Positions 21,116 to 29,607 of a stretch of DNA of 64,000 bases are shown here, in pieces (positions within the stretch are counted from its first letter, which is position 1; every line of letters begins with the position of its first letter). Under the pieces are notes generated by a model. The model saw nothing but the letters and a program-made list of their open reading frames with translations. It was not told the origin of the DNA and did not search any database. Location: contig NZ_JANUGV010000003.1 of NCBI RefSeq assembly GCF_024753215.1, positions 372,001 through 436,000 on the forward strand, written 5' to 3'. The position numbers and the translations under genes were made by a program. This DNA comes from Massilia solisilvae. Lineage in GTDB: Bacteria > Pseudomonadota > Gammaproteobacteria > Burkholderiales > Burkholderiaceae_D.

Positions 21116-21571
21116 TCACTTCTTGTACAGGCCGGCCTCCAGCACGAAATCGTCCACCTTCAGGATGTAGGTGGTCTTCGGCTCGATCTTGCCCGAGACC
21201 GGGTTCTTGTACATGTAGTCCACCCAGCCCTTGCCCTTGGCGGCGGCCAGTTCGATGATCTCGCGGCGGTATTTCTTGCCGTTGGCGTCCGGCACGTCGG
21301 TCAGGTCCTTGCCCACGATCGACGGGTTGTGCGGGTGCGCCAGCACGATGCCGGTCTTGATGTCGCGCATGTCGATGTACAGCGAGCCCTGGGAAAAATC
21401 CGGGTCCTTGGCCGCGATCTTCTTCATCAGCTCTTCCTTGCCGTGGGCCTTGAAGAACGCGGCGCCGCGCTCGGCCATGGCGATCGCGTCCTTCTCGGTC
21501 GGTTCGTTGGCCAGGGCGCCGGCGCAGGCAAGGCTCAGGCACAGGGCGGTGGCGGTGGCGGTCAGCTTCAT
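21116..21571 (-). CDS. Secreted single-Cache-domain protein
   Basis: 151 aa. Signal peptide about 1-22 ([20 protein letters not shown], cleavage near ALA-NE). The remainder is an sCache_2-type sensory domain: [55 protein letters not shown] and [22 protein letters not shown]. Such domains are normally the sensor part of chemoreceptors or kinases; here it is a free periplasmic protein encoded just upstream of a chemoreceptor. ATG 21571 has AAAGGA 8-9 bases upstream; ATG 21580 is the alternative. Confidence 0.88.
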   Translation of the reverse strand: MKLTATATALCLSLACAGALANEPTEKDAIAMAERGAAFFKAHGKEELMKKIAAKDPDFSQGSLYIDMRDIKTGIVLAHPHNPSIVGKDLTDVPDANGKKYRREIIELAAAKGKGWVDYMYKNPVSGKIEPKTTYILKVDDFVLEAGLYKK

Positions 21572-21713
21572 GGTGAACATCCTTTCGCAAAATTCCAATG
21601 GGGGTCAGGTGTTGCTTAGATGCATTCACGACTGTACGCGTCCTGCCATAGCGCAATTTGCGCAGGCGCAATCAGGAAGCGCCGAAGTTGCGATCCGGCA
21701 CGCATGAAGTTTG

Positions 21714-21749
21714 TTCCGCGCGGAAATCTTCCTTTGAATCAATTGATTC
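21714..21749. promoter_or_regulatory. Two perfect palindromes upstream of the KamA-type gene
   Basis: TTCCGCGCGGAA (21714-21725) and GAATCAATTGATTC (21736-21749) lie between the divergent Cache-protein and KamA-type genes. The first is identical to the core of the dyad before the HDOD gene. Candidate operators; regulator unknown. Confidence 0.45.
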
Positions 21750-21854
21750 GCGGCAATTCGATACGCATAGCCCGGGCCTACCATGAAATTCCCGTTCGGC
21801 AATTCTTGTTGCCAAGAATGCCGCCCCACCATCTTTCCTTATCAGGAGAATGCC

Positions 21855-23270
21855 GTGACCCAGCCCGATGCCGCCGCGCCCGCCAAGTTCAAACCGTACA
21901 CGCGCCAGACCATCGTCAACGCGCGCCAGTGGCAATGGATGAGCCCCGAACTGCAGGAAGCGGTGCAGGTGGTATCGCACGTGCTGCCGTTCCGCACCAA
22001 CCAGTACGTGATGGACCAGCTGATCGACTGGAGCAACATACCGGATGACCCGATCTACCGCCTGACCTTCCCGCACCGCGACATGTTGCCCGCCGCCGAG
22101 TACGAACAGCTGCGCGACCTGGTGCTGCACAAGAAGGACGAGGGGGCGATCAACGCGCTGGTGCACCGGATCCGCATGCGCATGAACCCGCACCCGGCCG
22201 GCCAGCTGACCCACAACGTGCCGCGCGTGAACGACGCGCCGCTGCGCGGCCTGCAGCACAAGTACAAGGAGACCGTCCTGTTCTTCCCGAGCTCGGGCCA
22301 GACCTGCCATGCCTACTGCACCTTCTGCTTCCGCTGGCCGCAGTTCGTCGGCATGGACGACCTCAAGTTCGACGCGCGCGAATGCAGCGAACTGGTGGCC
22401 TACCTGAAGACACACCCCGACGTGACCGACGTCCTGATCACCGGCGGCGACCCGATGATCATGAATACCCGCTCGCTCACCGAGTTCATCGAGCCGCTGC
22501 TCGCGCCCGAGCTGGCGCACATCCAGAACATCCGCATCGGCACCAAGTCGGTGGCCTACTGGCCGCAGCGCTACGTGTCGGACAAGGACGCCGACGACCT
22601 GCTGCGCCTGTTCGAAAAGGTGGTCGCCAGCGGCAAGAACATGGCGATCATGGGGCACTACAACCACGCGGTCGAGCTCAGGAGCCCGGTCGCCCAGCAG
22701 GCCGTCAAGCGCATCGTCGGCACCGGCGCCACGCTGCGCATGCAGGGCCCCCTGATCCGCCACATCAACGAGGACCCGGACAGCTGGGCCGAGCTGTGGA
22801 CCACCGGCGTGCGCCTGGGCGCGATCCCGTACTACATGTTCGTCGAGCGCGACACCGGCCCGCGCGACTACTTCGCGCTGCCGCTGGCGCGCGCGCACGA
22901 GGTGTTCCAGCAGGCCTACCAGCAGGTCTCGGGCCTGGCGCGCACCGTGCGCGGGCCGTCGATGAGCGCATTCCCGGGCAAGGTGGTGATCGACGGCGTG
23001 GTCCAGGTCAATGGCGAAAAGCTGTTCGCGCTGCAGTTTCTGCAAGCGCGTAACCCGGACTGGGTGAGGAAGCCCTTCTTCGCCAAATACGACCCCCAGG
23101 CCACCTGGCTCGACCACCTCAAACCGGCCTTCGGGCGCCAGAAATTCTTCTTCGAGGAAGAGGGCGGCAAGGCCGACTTCCACCTCCCGGCCGGGCGCGT
23201 GATCCCGATCGCGAGCACGCCGCGCCAGCACAACCAGCGCGCCAGCGACACCCAGCCCACCGCCGCCTGA
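21855..23270 (+). CDS. KamA-family radical SAM aminomutase (lysine 2,3-aminomutase-like)
   Basis: 471 aa from GTG 21855, chosen for its AGGAG seven bases upstream; the in-frame ATG at 21783 has no such site and adds 24 unlike residues. The radical SAM cluster motif CHAYCTFC (Cys151, Cys155, Cys158) is followed by DVLITGGDPMIM, the SAM-binding GGD. The family enzyme converts L-lysine to beta-lysine with PLP and an iron-sulfur cluster. The PLP-lysine region reads SAFPGKVVIDG, not the PGGGGK of clostridial KamA, so the substrate may differ. An MFS gene follows after 19 bases, suggesting joint metabolite uptake or export. Confidence 0.82.
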   Translation: MTQPDAAAPAKFKPYTRQTIVNARQWQWMSPELQEAVQVVSHVLPFRTNQYVMDQLIDWSNIPDDPIYRLTFPHRDMLPAAEYEQLRDLVLHKKDEGAINALVHRIRMRMNPHPAGQLTHNVPRVNDAPLRGLQHKYKETVLFFPSSGQTCHAYCTFCFRWPQFVGMDDLKFDARECSELVAYLKTHPDVTDVLITGGDPMIMNTRSLTEFIEPLLAPELAHIQNIRIGTKSVAYWPQRYVSDKDADDLLRLFEKVVASGKNMAIMGHYNHAVELRSPVAQQAVKRIVGTGATLRMQGPLIRHINEDPDSWAELWTTGVRLGAIPYYMFVERDTGPRDYFALPLARAHEVFQQAYQQVSGLARTVRGPSMSAFPGKVVIDGVVQVNGEKLFALQFLQARNPDWVRKPFFAKYDPQATWLDHLKPAFGRQKFFFEEEGGKADFHLPAGRVIPIASTPRQHNQRASDTQPTAA

Positions 23271-23289
23271 TCGTTCGCGAAAGGCCCCC

Positions 23290-24591
23290 ATGGACTCGCC
23301 CACCCAGCCGCCACGCCTGACCGGCGCGGCGGTTTTTTTCTGCGTGTTCTTGCCGTTCGCGCTCGGGCACTACCTGTCCTGCCTGATGCGCAACGTGAAC
23401 GCGGTGCTGGCCCCGTGGCTGGTCGATTCGCTGCGCCTGACTCCCGGCCAACTGGGGCTGCTCACCAGTGCGCTGTTCTTCTCGTTCGCGCTGGTGCAGC
23501 TGCCGGTCGGGATCGCGCTCGACCGCTACGGCCCGCGCCGCGTGCAGCCGGCGCTGATGCTGCTGGCCGCGCTGGGCGTGCTGCTGTTCGCGGCCGGCCG
23601 CAGCTTCGGCGACCTGGTGCTGGCGCGCTTCATCATGGGCCTGGGCCTGGGCGGCTGCTTCATGTCGGCGATGAAGGCGATCGCCACCTGGATCTCGGCC
23701 GAAAAGCTCCCATCGATCAACGGCTACCTGATCGCCGCCGGCGGGCTGGGCGCGGCCACCGGCACCACCCCGGTGCGGCTCGCGCTGCAGTTCACCGACT
23801 GGCGCCACCTGTTCCTGCTGCTGGGCGGCTTGATCGCCTGCGCCGGCCTCTTGATCCTGCTGCTGTACCCGAAGGCCGAGCTGCCGGCCAAACGCAGCCC
23901 GCCGACCCTGCGCTCGCTGCTCGAGGTCTACCGCCATCCTGCGTTCGGGGAGGTCGTCTCGCTGGTGCTGGTGCCGCACATGGTGTTCTTCGGCATCCAG
24001 GGCCTGTGGATCGGGCGCTGGCTGTCCGATGCCGCGCGCTTTTCCGACGGCGCCGTGGCCTGGCTGCTCTACCTGGGCATGGCGGCCGTGATTTTTGGCG
24101 CCATCGGCACCGGCATGATCACCGAATGGGCCGCGCGCCGCGGCATCAAGCCGCTCGACGTGGCTGCGTGCGGCGTGGCGCTGTTCGTGCTGGTGCAGGC
24201 GGTCCCGATTTTCAACTACGCGCCGAGCTTCCAGCTGGTGTCCACGCTGTTCACGCTGGTCGGCTCGATCACCGGGATCGAGTACACCATCGTTGCCGCG
24301 GCCATGCCGCGCGAGCTGACCGGGCGCGCCTCGACCTGCCTGAACCTGCTCATCTTTATCGGCGCGTTCCTGGTGCAGGCCGGCTTCGGGCAGATCATCG
24401 GCGCCTGGCAACCCGGCCCGCTGGGCCACTATCCGGGCACCGCCTACCGGGTCGCGTTCGGCGTGCTGGTCCTGCTCCAGCTGCCCGGGCTGGTGCGCTA
24501 CTTCCTTCGACGCCGTCCGGTACAATGCGAGGCTGTTTTGCTCGCAACGAAGGAAGAATATGAGATTGGTACGTTACGGTCGTCCCGGTAA
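23290..24591 (+). CDS. MFS transporter
   Basis: 433 aa with about twelve membrane helices. Typical MFS loop-2 motif DRYGPRRVQPAL at about 78-89 and a second-half counterpart EWAARRGIKPLD. The first half has a RFIMGLGLGGCFMSAMKAIATW helix as in organic-anion/sugar-acid transporters. Lies 19 bases after the KamA-type gene. The last 32 bases overlap the next gene, so the C-terminal tail (RSSR end) is hydrophilic and probably dispensable. Substrate unknown. Confidence 0.88.
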   Translation: MDSPTQPPRLTGAAVFFCVFLPFALGHYLSCLMRNVNAVLAPWLVDSLRLTPGQLGLLTSALFFSFALVQLPVGIALDRYGPRRVQPALMLLAALGVLLFAAGRSFGDLVLARFIMGLGLGGCFMSAMKAIATWISAEKLPSINGYLIAAGGLGAATGTTPVRLALQFTDWRHLFLLLGGLIACAGLLILLLYPKAELPAKRSPPTLRSLLEVYRHPAFGEVVSLVLVPHMVFFGIQGLWIGRWLSDAARFSDGAVAWLLYLGMAAVIFGAIGTGMITEWAARRGIKPLDVAACGVALFVLVQAVPIFNYAPSFQLVSTLFTLVGSITGIEYTIVAAAMPRELTGRASTCLNLLIFIGAFLVQAGFGQIIGAWQPGPLGHYPGTAYRVAFGVLVLLQLPGLVRYFLRRRPVQCEAVLLATKEEYEIGTLRSSR

Positions 24592-25411
24592 GGAAAAACC
24601 GGGCCTGTTCGACGAAGAAGGACGGCTGCGCGATCTGTCCGGCGTCATTACGGACATCGATGCATCCGTCCTGTCGGATCGTGCCCTGCGCAAGATCGCC
24701 AAGATCGACTACAAGACCCTGCCGCTGGTCCGCGGCGAACGCCGTTTCGGCGTGCCCGTCAAGGGCACCGGCAAATTCATCGGCATCGGCATGAACTACG
24801 CCGACCACGCCGCCGAAACCGGCGCGCCGGTGCCGAAGGAGCCGATCTTCTTCATGAAAGCGATCACCTGCCTGTCCGGCCCGGATGATCCCATCGTGCT
24901 GCCCAAGGGTTCGAAGAAGACCGACTGGGAAGTGGAGCTGGGCGTGGTCATCGGCACGCGCGCGCAGTACGTGGACGAGGCCGACGCGCTCAAGTACGTG
25001 GCCGGCTACTGCGTGGTCAACGACGTGTCCGAGCGCGAGTACCAGTTCGAGCGCGGCTCGCAGTGGGACAAGGGCAAGGGCTGCGACACCTTCGGCCCGG
25101 TCGGCCCGTTCCTGGTCACCAAGGACGAGATCTTCGACGTGCAGGACCTCGACCTGTACCTGGAACTGAACGGCAAGCGCATGCAGACCGGGAACACGAA
25201 GAACATGGTGTTCACGGTCGCGCAGATCGTCAGCTACGTATCGCGCTTCATGACGCTCGAACCGGGGGACATCATCTGCACCGGCACCCCGCCGGGCGTG
25301 GGCCTGGGCCGCACGCCGCAGCGCTTCCTGAAAAAAGGCGACAAGCTGCGCCTGGGGATCGCCGGCCTGGGCGAGCAGCAGCAGGAAGTGGTGGCGTACC
25401 CTAAAGCGTAA
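24560..25411 (+). CDS. Fumarylacetoacetate hydrolase (FAH) family protein
   Basis: 283 aa FAH-fold enzyme that cleaves C-C bonds or isomerises 2-oxo acids with a divalent metal. Metal ligands are visible as Glu124 and Glu126 in DWEVELGVVIG and Asp155 in VVNDVSEREYQ. Also GMNYADHAAE, KAITCLSGPDD and the GDIICTGTPPGVGLG block. The N-terminal 60-residue lid (MRLVRYGRPGKEKPGLFDEE) is that of ureidoglycolate lyase/2,4-diketo-rhamnonate hydrolase-like members. A GGTACAAT -10-like box (24519-24526) suggests its own promoter inside the MFS gene; AAGGAAG precedes the ATG. Confidence 0.88.
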   Translation: MRLVRYGRPGKEKPGLFDEEGRLRDLSGVITDIDASVLSDRALRKIAKIDYKTLPLVRGERRFGVPVKGTGKFIGIGMNYADHAAETGAPVPKEPIFFMKAITCLSGPDDPIVLPKGSKKTDWEVELGVVIGTRAQYVDEADALKYVAGYCVVNDVSEREYQFERGSQWDKGKGCDTFGPVGPFLVTKDEIFDVQDLDLYLELNGKRMQTGNTKNMVFTVAQIVSYVSRFMTLEPGDIICTGTPPGVGLGRTPQRFLKKGDKLRLGIAGLGEQQQEVVAYPKA

Positions 25412-25416
25412 GACAC

Positions 25417-25500
25417 GTAGGGTGGGCAGGTCTCCTGCCCACGCGTTCAAACCGCGCACGCACTGCCTGAACGCGTGGGCAGACAAGCTGCCCACCCTAC
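25417..25500. repeat. REP-like inverted pair, family 1
   Basis: Two hairpin units facing each other. The left unit starts GTAGGGTGGGCAGG and runs to CCCACGCGTTCAA; the right is its inverted counterpart, ending CTGCCCACCCTAC. It fills the gap between the convergent FAH and aminotransferase genes and could act as a bidirectional transcription stop. Confidence 0.85.
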
Positions 25501-25503
25501 CGT

Positions 25504-26832
25504 TCACTTCAACCGCAGCGCCGCCTCCACCGACTCGGCGAGCCGGCCCACGATCTCCGCCAGATCCCCGGTCGAGGCAATGAACGGCGGCGCAATCAGC
25601 ACATGGTCGCCGCGCTGCCCGTCGATCGTCCCGCCCATCGGATACACCATCAGAGAGCGCATCATGGCCTCGGCCTTGATCTTGGCGTGCAGCTTGCGCG
25701 ACGCAGGGAACGGGTTCCTGGTCGGGCGGTCGTGCACCAGCTCGATCGCCATGAACAGCCCGCGCCCGCGGATATCGCCCACATGCGGGTGGTTGCCGAA
25801 CGCCTCGCCCAGCATGCGCCGCAGGCTCGATCCTCGCCTGGCCACTTGCGCCAGCAGGTTGTCGCGCTCGATCACCTGCTGCACCGCCAGCGCGGCGGCG
25901 CACGCCACCGGGTGCCCGATGTAGGTATGCCCGTGCAGGAAAGAGCCGCTGCCGTGGCGCAGGCGCTCCACGATCGCGCCCTGTGCCAACACGGCGCCGA
26001 TCGGCTGGTAGCCCGCGCCCAGCCCCTTGGCCACCGCGATCAGGTCCGGCGCCACCTCGTCCTGCTCGATCGCGAACATGGTGCCGGTGCGGCCCATGCC
26101 GCACATGACCTCGTCCGCGATGAACAGGATGCCGTACTGGTCGCACAGCTTGCGCACGCCGCGAAAATAGCCCGGCGTGGGCGGGATCGCGCCGCCGGTC
26201 GCGCCCACCACCGGTTCGGCGCAAAAGCCGATCACCTTCTCGGGCCCGGTGCGCACAATTGCGTCCTCCAGCTCGTCCAGCAGCGCCTGGGTGTACTCCT
26301 CGACTGTCTGGTCCTCGCCGCGTCCGCGGTACTCGTAGCAGGGCGACACGCGCGGCACTTCCATCAGGAGCGGCGCGAATGGCTTCCTGCGCCACTCGTT
26401 GCCGCCCACCGCCAGTGCGCCCAGCGTGTTCCCGTGGTAGCTCTGGCGGCGCGAGATGAACATGGTGCGCTGTTCCTCGCCCGCCTCCACAAAGTACTGG
26501 CGCGCCAGCTTGAGCGCCGTCTCCATCGCCTCCGAGCCGCCGGACACGAAGTACACCTGGCTGATGCCCTGCGGCGCCTTCGACACCAGCTTGTCCGCCA
26601 GCGCCTCGGCCACCTCGGTGGTGAAGAACGAGGTGTGCGCGTAGGCGCAGTGGTCGATCTGGCGGTGCATGGCCGCCAGCACGTCCGGGTGCCCGTGCCC
26701 CAGCGACGAGACGGCCGCGCCGCCGCTTGCGTCGATGTAGGTATTGCCCTCGCTGTCGCGGATGAAGATGCCCTTGGCGCTGACCGCCACCGGCGGAACC
26801 TGGCGCAAGCTGCGGTGGATGATGTGGCTCAT
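25504..26832 (-). CDS. Class III PLP-dependent aminotransferase
   Basis: 442 aa omega-amino-acid/diamine aminotransferase family. Internal aldimine Lys269 in LIAVAKGLGAGYQP, cofactor-ring Asp240 in FIADEVMCGMGRTG, phosphate-binding VSGGSEAMETALKLAR (about 96-111) and QSYHGNTLGAL. Start ATG 26832 has GGGAGG upstream; an extension upstream in the same frame overlaps the divergent gene. Nearest relatives by motif are beta-alanine/taurine-pyruvate-type enzymes. Opposite to the KamA-MFS-FAH genes; whether it acts on beta-lysine is speculation. Confidence 0.92.
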   Translation of the reverse strand: MSHIIHRSLRQVPPVAVSAKGIFIRDSEGNTYIDASGGAAVSSLGHGHPDVLAAMHRQIDHCAYAHTSFFTTEVAEALADKLVSKAPQGISQVYFVSGGSEAMETALKLARQYFVEAGEEQRTMFISRRQSYHGNTLGALAVGGNEWRRKPFAPLLMEVPRVSPCYEYRGRGEDQTVEEYTQALLDELEDAIVRTGPEKVIGFCAEPVVGATGGAIPPTPGYFRGVRKLCDQYGILFIADEVMCGMGRTGTMFAIEQDEVAPDLIAVAKGLGAGYQPIGAVLAQGAIVERLRHGSGSFLHGHTYIGHPVACAAALAVQQVIERDNLLAQVARRGSSLRRMLGEAFGNHPHVGDIRGRGLFMAIELVHDRPTRNPFPASRKLHAKIKAEAMMRSLMVYPMGGTIDGQRGDHVLIAPPFIASTGDLAEIVGRLAESVEAALRLK

Positions 26833-26959
26833 TGCTCGTCCCTCCCGGTTCAGGTTGACGATTGACAATAAGCTTGAACACCACCGTTTCTTTTGATTTT
26901 TGCTGGAAGCTGTGCGAATATTTTTCCGCCCAGACACTTGGCGCTCCGCGCCCCGACCC

Positions 26960-27514
26960 ATGACCGACCGGCTAGGCCCGATCCCCCCGGAGCAAATGAG
27001 CGACGCCCAGCGCGCCGCGGCGCAGGCGATCATCGCAGGCCCGCGCGGCGCCGTGTACGGCCCCTTCATCCCGCTCTTGCGCAGTCCCGAACTGATGGAG
27101 TATGCCCAGCGCATGGGCGAGTACCTGCGCTACCGCAGCGCGATCGGCGTGCGCCTGTCCGAGCTGGCGATCCTGGTGACGGCGCGTGCCTGGAACCAGC
27201 AGGTCGAGTGGGCCATCCACGCGCCGATCGCAGCGCAGGTGGGCATTCCGCCGGGCGTCATCGGCGCCATCGCGCGGCGCGAGCGGCCGCAGGGCATGCT
27301 GGTGGACGAGGCGGTGGTGTACGACTTCTGCGTGGAGCTGCATCGCGACAAGCAGGTGTCCGACCACACCTACGGCGAGGCGCTCGCGCTGTTCGGCGAG
27401 CAGGGGGTGGTGGACCTGATGGGGCTGAACGGCTACTACACCTTCCTGGCGATGGTGATGAACACCGCGCAAACGGCTGTGCCGCCGTCGACGATGCCGC
27501 CGATGCCGGAGTAA
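26960..27514 (+). CDS. Carboxymuconolactone decarboxylase family protein
   Basis: 184 aa helical protein of the CMD/AhpD-like superfamily. Recognised by PIPPEQMSDAQRAAAQAI, GPFIPLLRSPELMEYAQRMGEYLRYRS (middle split here only for quoting) and LAILVTARAWNQQVEWAIH. The redox CXXC of AhpD is absent, with WNQQVEWAIHAP in its place, so a decarboxylase/lactonase or unknown role is likelier than peroxidase reduction. No strong ribosome-binding site precedes ATG 26960; an alternative TTG at 26900 is open. Divergent from the aminotransferase. Confidence 0.82.
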   Translation: MTDRLGPIPPEQMSDAQRAAAQAIIAGPRGAVYGPFIPLLRSPELMEYAQRMGEYLRYRSAIGVRLSELAILVTARAWNQQVEWAIHAPIAAQVGIPPGVIGAIARRERPQGMLVDEAVVYDFCVELHRDKQVSDHTYGEALALFGEQGVVDLMGLNGYYTFLAMVMNTAQTAVPPSTMPPMPE

Positions 27515-27529
27515 CCGTAACCCTCAAAC

Positions 27530-27630
27530 ACGTCGTCCCGGCGCAAGCCGGGACCCATGCTGAGCGTGACACAATCCGGCCTTCGGTTGCTCACGCGGCC
27601 TATGGGTCCCGGCGTTCGCCGGGACGACGT
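27530..27630. repeat. REP-like inverted pair, family 2
   Basis: The left unit ACGTCGTCCCGGC-gcaa-GCCGGGACCCAT is followed by a spacer with CTGAGCGTG and an inverted right unit ATGGGTCCCGGCG-ttc-GCCGGGACGACGT. It lies between convergent genes. Same family at 44727, 50697 and 63612. Confidence 0.85.
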
Positions 27631-27651
27631 TGTTTTGCGTTGGTGGTGGCG

Positions 27652-28320
27652 TCAGCTTAGGACCTTACGCAGCCAAGCGTTGATGTCCCGTACCTCTTCG
27701 ATGCACAGCGAATGCTGCATCATGTATTCATGCCACTCGACCTGATAGCCCAGCGCCACCAGCGCCTCGCGCGACCGCTCGGCGCGCATGAACGGCACCA
27801 CCGGGTCCTGTCGGCCGTGCGCCATGAAGATCGGCGTGGCCAGGCTCTCCGGCGTGCGCTCGGCCGCCGCCTTGTCCGCCAGCGGCAGGTAGCCCGACAG
27901 GCACAGCATGCCGGCCAGTTTCTCCGGATGGCGCAGGCCCGTCTGCAGCGTCATGGCGCAGCCCTGCGAAAAACCGGCCAGCACGATCTTCGACGCCGGC
28001 ACGCCGCGCTCCTTCTCGCGCGCAATCAGCGCCTCGACGTCGCGCTGCGACGCGTAGAGCCCGTTCTCGTCCTCCCGCCGCGTCAGTTCCGCGCCGGTGA
28101 TGTCGTACCACGCGCGCATCACGTAGCCGCCGTTGATCGTCACCGGCATCGTTTTCGCATGCGGGAACACGAAGCGGATCGCCGGCAGCCCGGTGTAGTC
28201 GAGTTCCTGCACCAGCGGCACGAAGTCATTGCCGTCGGCGCCCAGGCCGTGCATCCAGATGATCGATGCGGTCGGCTCGGGGCCGGTGTCGACCTGGATG
28301 TGTTCAAGTAGCTGGGTCAT
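27652..28320 (-). CDS. Carboxylesterase / phospholipase (alpha/beta hydrolase, acyl-protein thioesterase-like)
   Basis: 222 aa alpha/beta hydrolase. Catalytic triad visible: Ser118 in LAGFSQGCAM, Asp172 in MAHGRQDPVVP and His203 in YMMQHSLC. The oxyanion strand WMHGLGADGNDF is at 22-33. This matches the bacterial carboxylesterase II family, which hydrolyses short-chain acyl esters. No signal peptide, so cytoplasmic. It is the downstream gene of darP-mog-esterase, 3 bases after mog, probably one message. Confidence 0.93.
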   Translation of the reverse strand: MTQLLEHIQVDTGPEPTASIIWMHGLGADGNDFVPLVQELDYTGLPAIRFVFPHAKTMPVTINGGYVMRAWYDITGAELTRREDENGLYASQRDVEALIAREKERGVPASKIVLAGFSQGCAMTLQTGLRHPEKLAGMLCLSGYLPLADKAAAERTPESLATPIFMAHGRQDPVVPFMRAERSREALVALGYQVEWHEYMMQHSLCIEEVRDINAWLRKVLS

Positions 28321-28323
28321 GGA

Positions 28324-28941
28324 TTACTCCTTGGGCTGCAAAGGACGCTGCGCGTTCTTGGGGCGCCACGCGGCCGTCACGGCGGGATTGGTTTCGATGT
28401 AGGGGCCGCCGATCAGGTCGATGCAGTAGGGGACGGCCGCAAAGATGCCGCCCACCACCACCTTGCCCTGTTCGTCCTTGAGCCCCTCGAGCGTTTCCTT
28501 GATCGACTTGGGCTGGCCCGGCAGGTTCATGATGAGCGCCGCATGGTCTGGCGTCTCGCGGATCACCGCCACCTGTCGCGACAGGATCGCGGTGGGCACG
28601 AAGCGCAGGCTGATCTGGCGCATCTGCTCGCCGAAGCCCGGCATCTCCTTGGTGCCCACGGCCAGCGTCGCCTCGGGCGTCACGTCGCGCCGCGCGGGGC
28701 CGGTGCCGCCGGTGGTCAGCACCAGGTGGCAGCGCTCGCGGTCCACCAGCTCGACGAGCGTGGCTTCGATCTGCGCGCGCTCGTCCGCGATCAGGCGCGA
28801 TTCGATGCGGTACGGCGTGCTCAAGGCCGATGCCAGCCAGTCGGTCAGGGCCGGAATGCCCTTGTCTTCGTACACGCCGCCGCTGGCGCGGTCCGAGACC
28901 GACACCAGCCCGACCACCAGTTCGTTATTCGTCGGATTCAT
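28324..28941 (-). CDS. mog: Molybdopterin adenylyltransferase
   Basis: 205 aa MoaB/Mog-fold enzyme that adenylates molybdopterin before molybdenum insertion. Marks: VGLVSVSDRASGGVYEDKGI at the start, TTGGTGPARRDVTPEAT (about 76-92) and the PGFGEQMRQ segment; NLPGQPKSIKETLEGL near 148. Slightly longer than E. coli Mog (195 aa). Its start overlaps the end of the upstream darP gene by 17 bases. No other molybdenum-cofactor genes are in the window. Confidence 0.93.
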   Translation of the reverse strand: MNPTNNELVVGLVSVSDRASGGVYEDKGIPALTDWLASALSTPYRIESRLIADERAQIEATLVELVDRERCHLVLTTGGTGPARRDVTPEATLAVGTKEMPGFGEQMRQISLRFVPTAILSRQVAVIRETPDHAALIMNLPGQPKSIKETLEGLKDEQGKVVVGGIFAAVPYCIDLIGGPYIETNPAVTAAWRPKNAQRPLQPKE

Positions 28942-29518
28942 CCTCGCCTGGCTCCTCGTCGTCGGTGGCCGCGCCCTGCGGCTTGCCCAGCTCCTTCAGG
29001 ATCTGGAAGATCTCGCGGTAGGCCTTGGGCGGCTTGTTCTCTGCCTGTTCGCGGCGCGCGTTGCGGATCAGCGTGCGCAGGTGCTGCACGTCCAGTTCCG
29101 GGTGCTCGGCGAGGAGGTCGGTGAGCGCCTTGTCGTCGGCCAGCAGCTTGTCGCGGCGGCGCTCGAGCGCGTGCAGCGCGGCCGCCTCGGCCTTGGAGGT
29201 GCCCTTCCAGCTGTCGATGGTGCGCTGGATCACCGCCACCTCTTCTTCGTCCAGGGTGCGCATCATCTTGCCCACATACTGCAGCTGGCGGCGGCGGCCC
29301 TCGTGGTTGGTGATGGTCTGGCACATCAGGATCGCGTCGCGCACCTCTTCCGGCATGGGCACCCGCTTGACCCGGTCGCGCGGCTCGGCGACAAGCTGCT
29401 CGCCGAGCTTTTGCAGCTCGTTCATCTGCCGCTTCATGGCGGACTTGGAAGGGCGTTCGTATTCCTGTTCGAACTCGTTGGACTGGAAGCCGCACGAGCC
29501 GCGATTTGGGTTTGGCAT
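28925..29518 (-). CDS. darP: DarP / YjgA, 50S subunit assembly-associated protein
   Basis: 197 aa acidic-tailed helical protein (DUF615). Recognised by RPSKSAMKRQMNELQKLGEQL (quoted to 20: RPSKSAMKRQMNELQKLGEQ), IQRTIDSWKGTSKAEAAALH and LRTLIRNARREQAENKPPKA. The E. coli homologue binds late pre-50S particles. The last 15 residues are strongly acidic (DDEEPGEDESDE). It starts the darP-mog-esterase unit and is divergent from pmbA, the arrangement seen in many Betaproteobacteria. Confidence 0.93.
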   Translation of the reverse strand: MPNPNRGSCGFQSNEFEQEYERPSKSAMKRQMNELQKLGEQLVAEPRDRVKRVPMPEEVRDAILMCQTITNHEGRRRQLQYVGKMMRTLDEEEVAVIQRTIDSWKGTSKAEAAALHALERRRDKLLADDKALTDLLAEHPELDVQHLRTLIRNARREQAENKPPKAYREIFQILKELGKPQGAATDDEEPGEDESDE

Positions 29519-29607
29519 GATGGAGATCCGATTGGCGCGCGGCCGATCAGTAAAAACAATAAACGGCTGCTATGATAACTGTTTTAAAGCCCGCTACGAA
29601 AACACAC

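Noticed and set aside
21572..21854. Lysine riboswitch upstream of the KamA-type gene
   Set aside because: The leader holds simple palindromes but no recognisable multi-helix lysine aptamer core.
26960..27514. AhpD-type alkylhydroperoxidase assignment
   Set aside because: The CXXC redox motif is absent, so only the broader carboxymuconolactone decarboxylase family is claimed.
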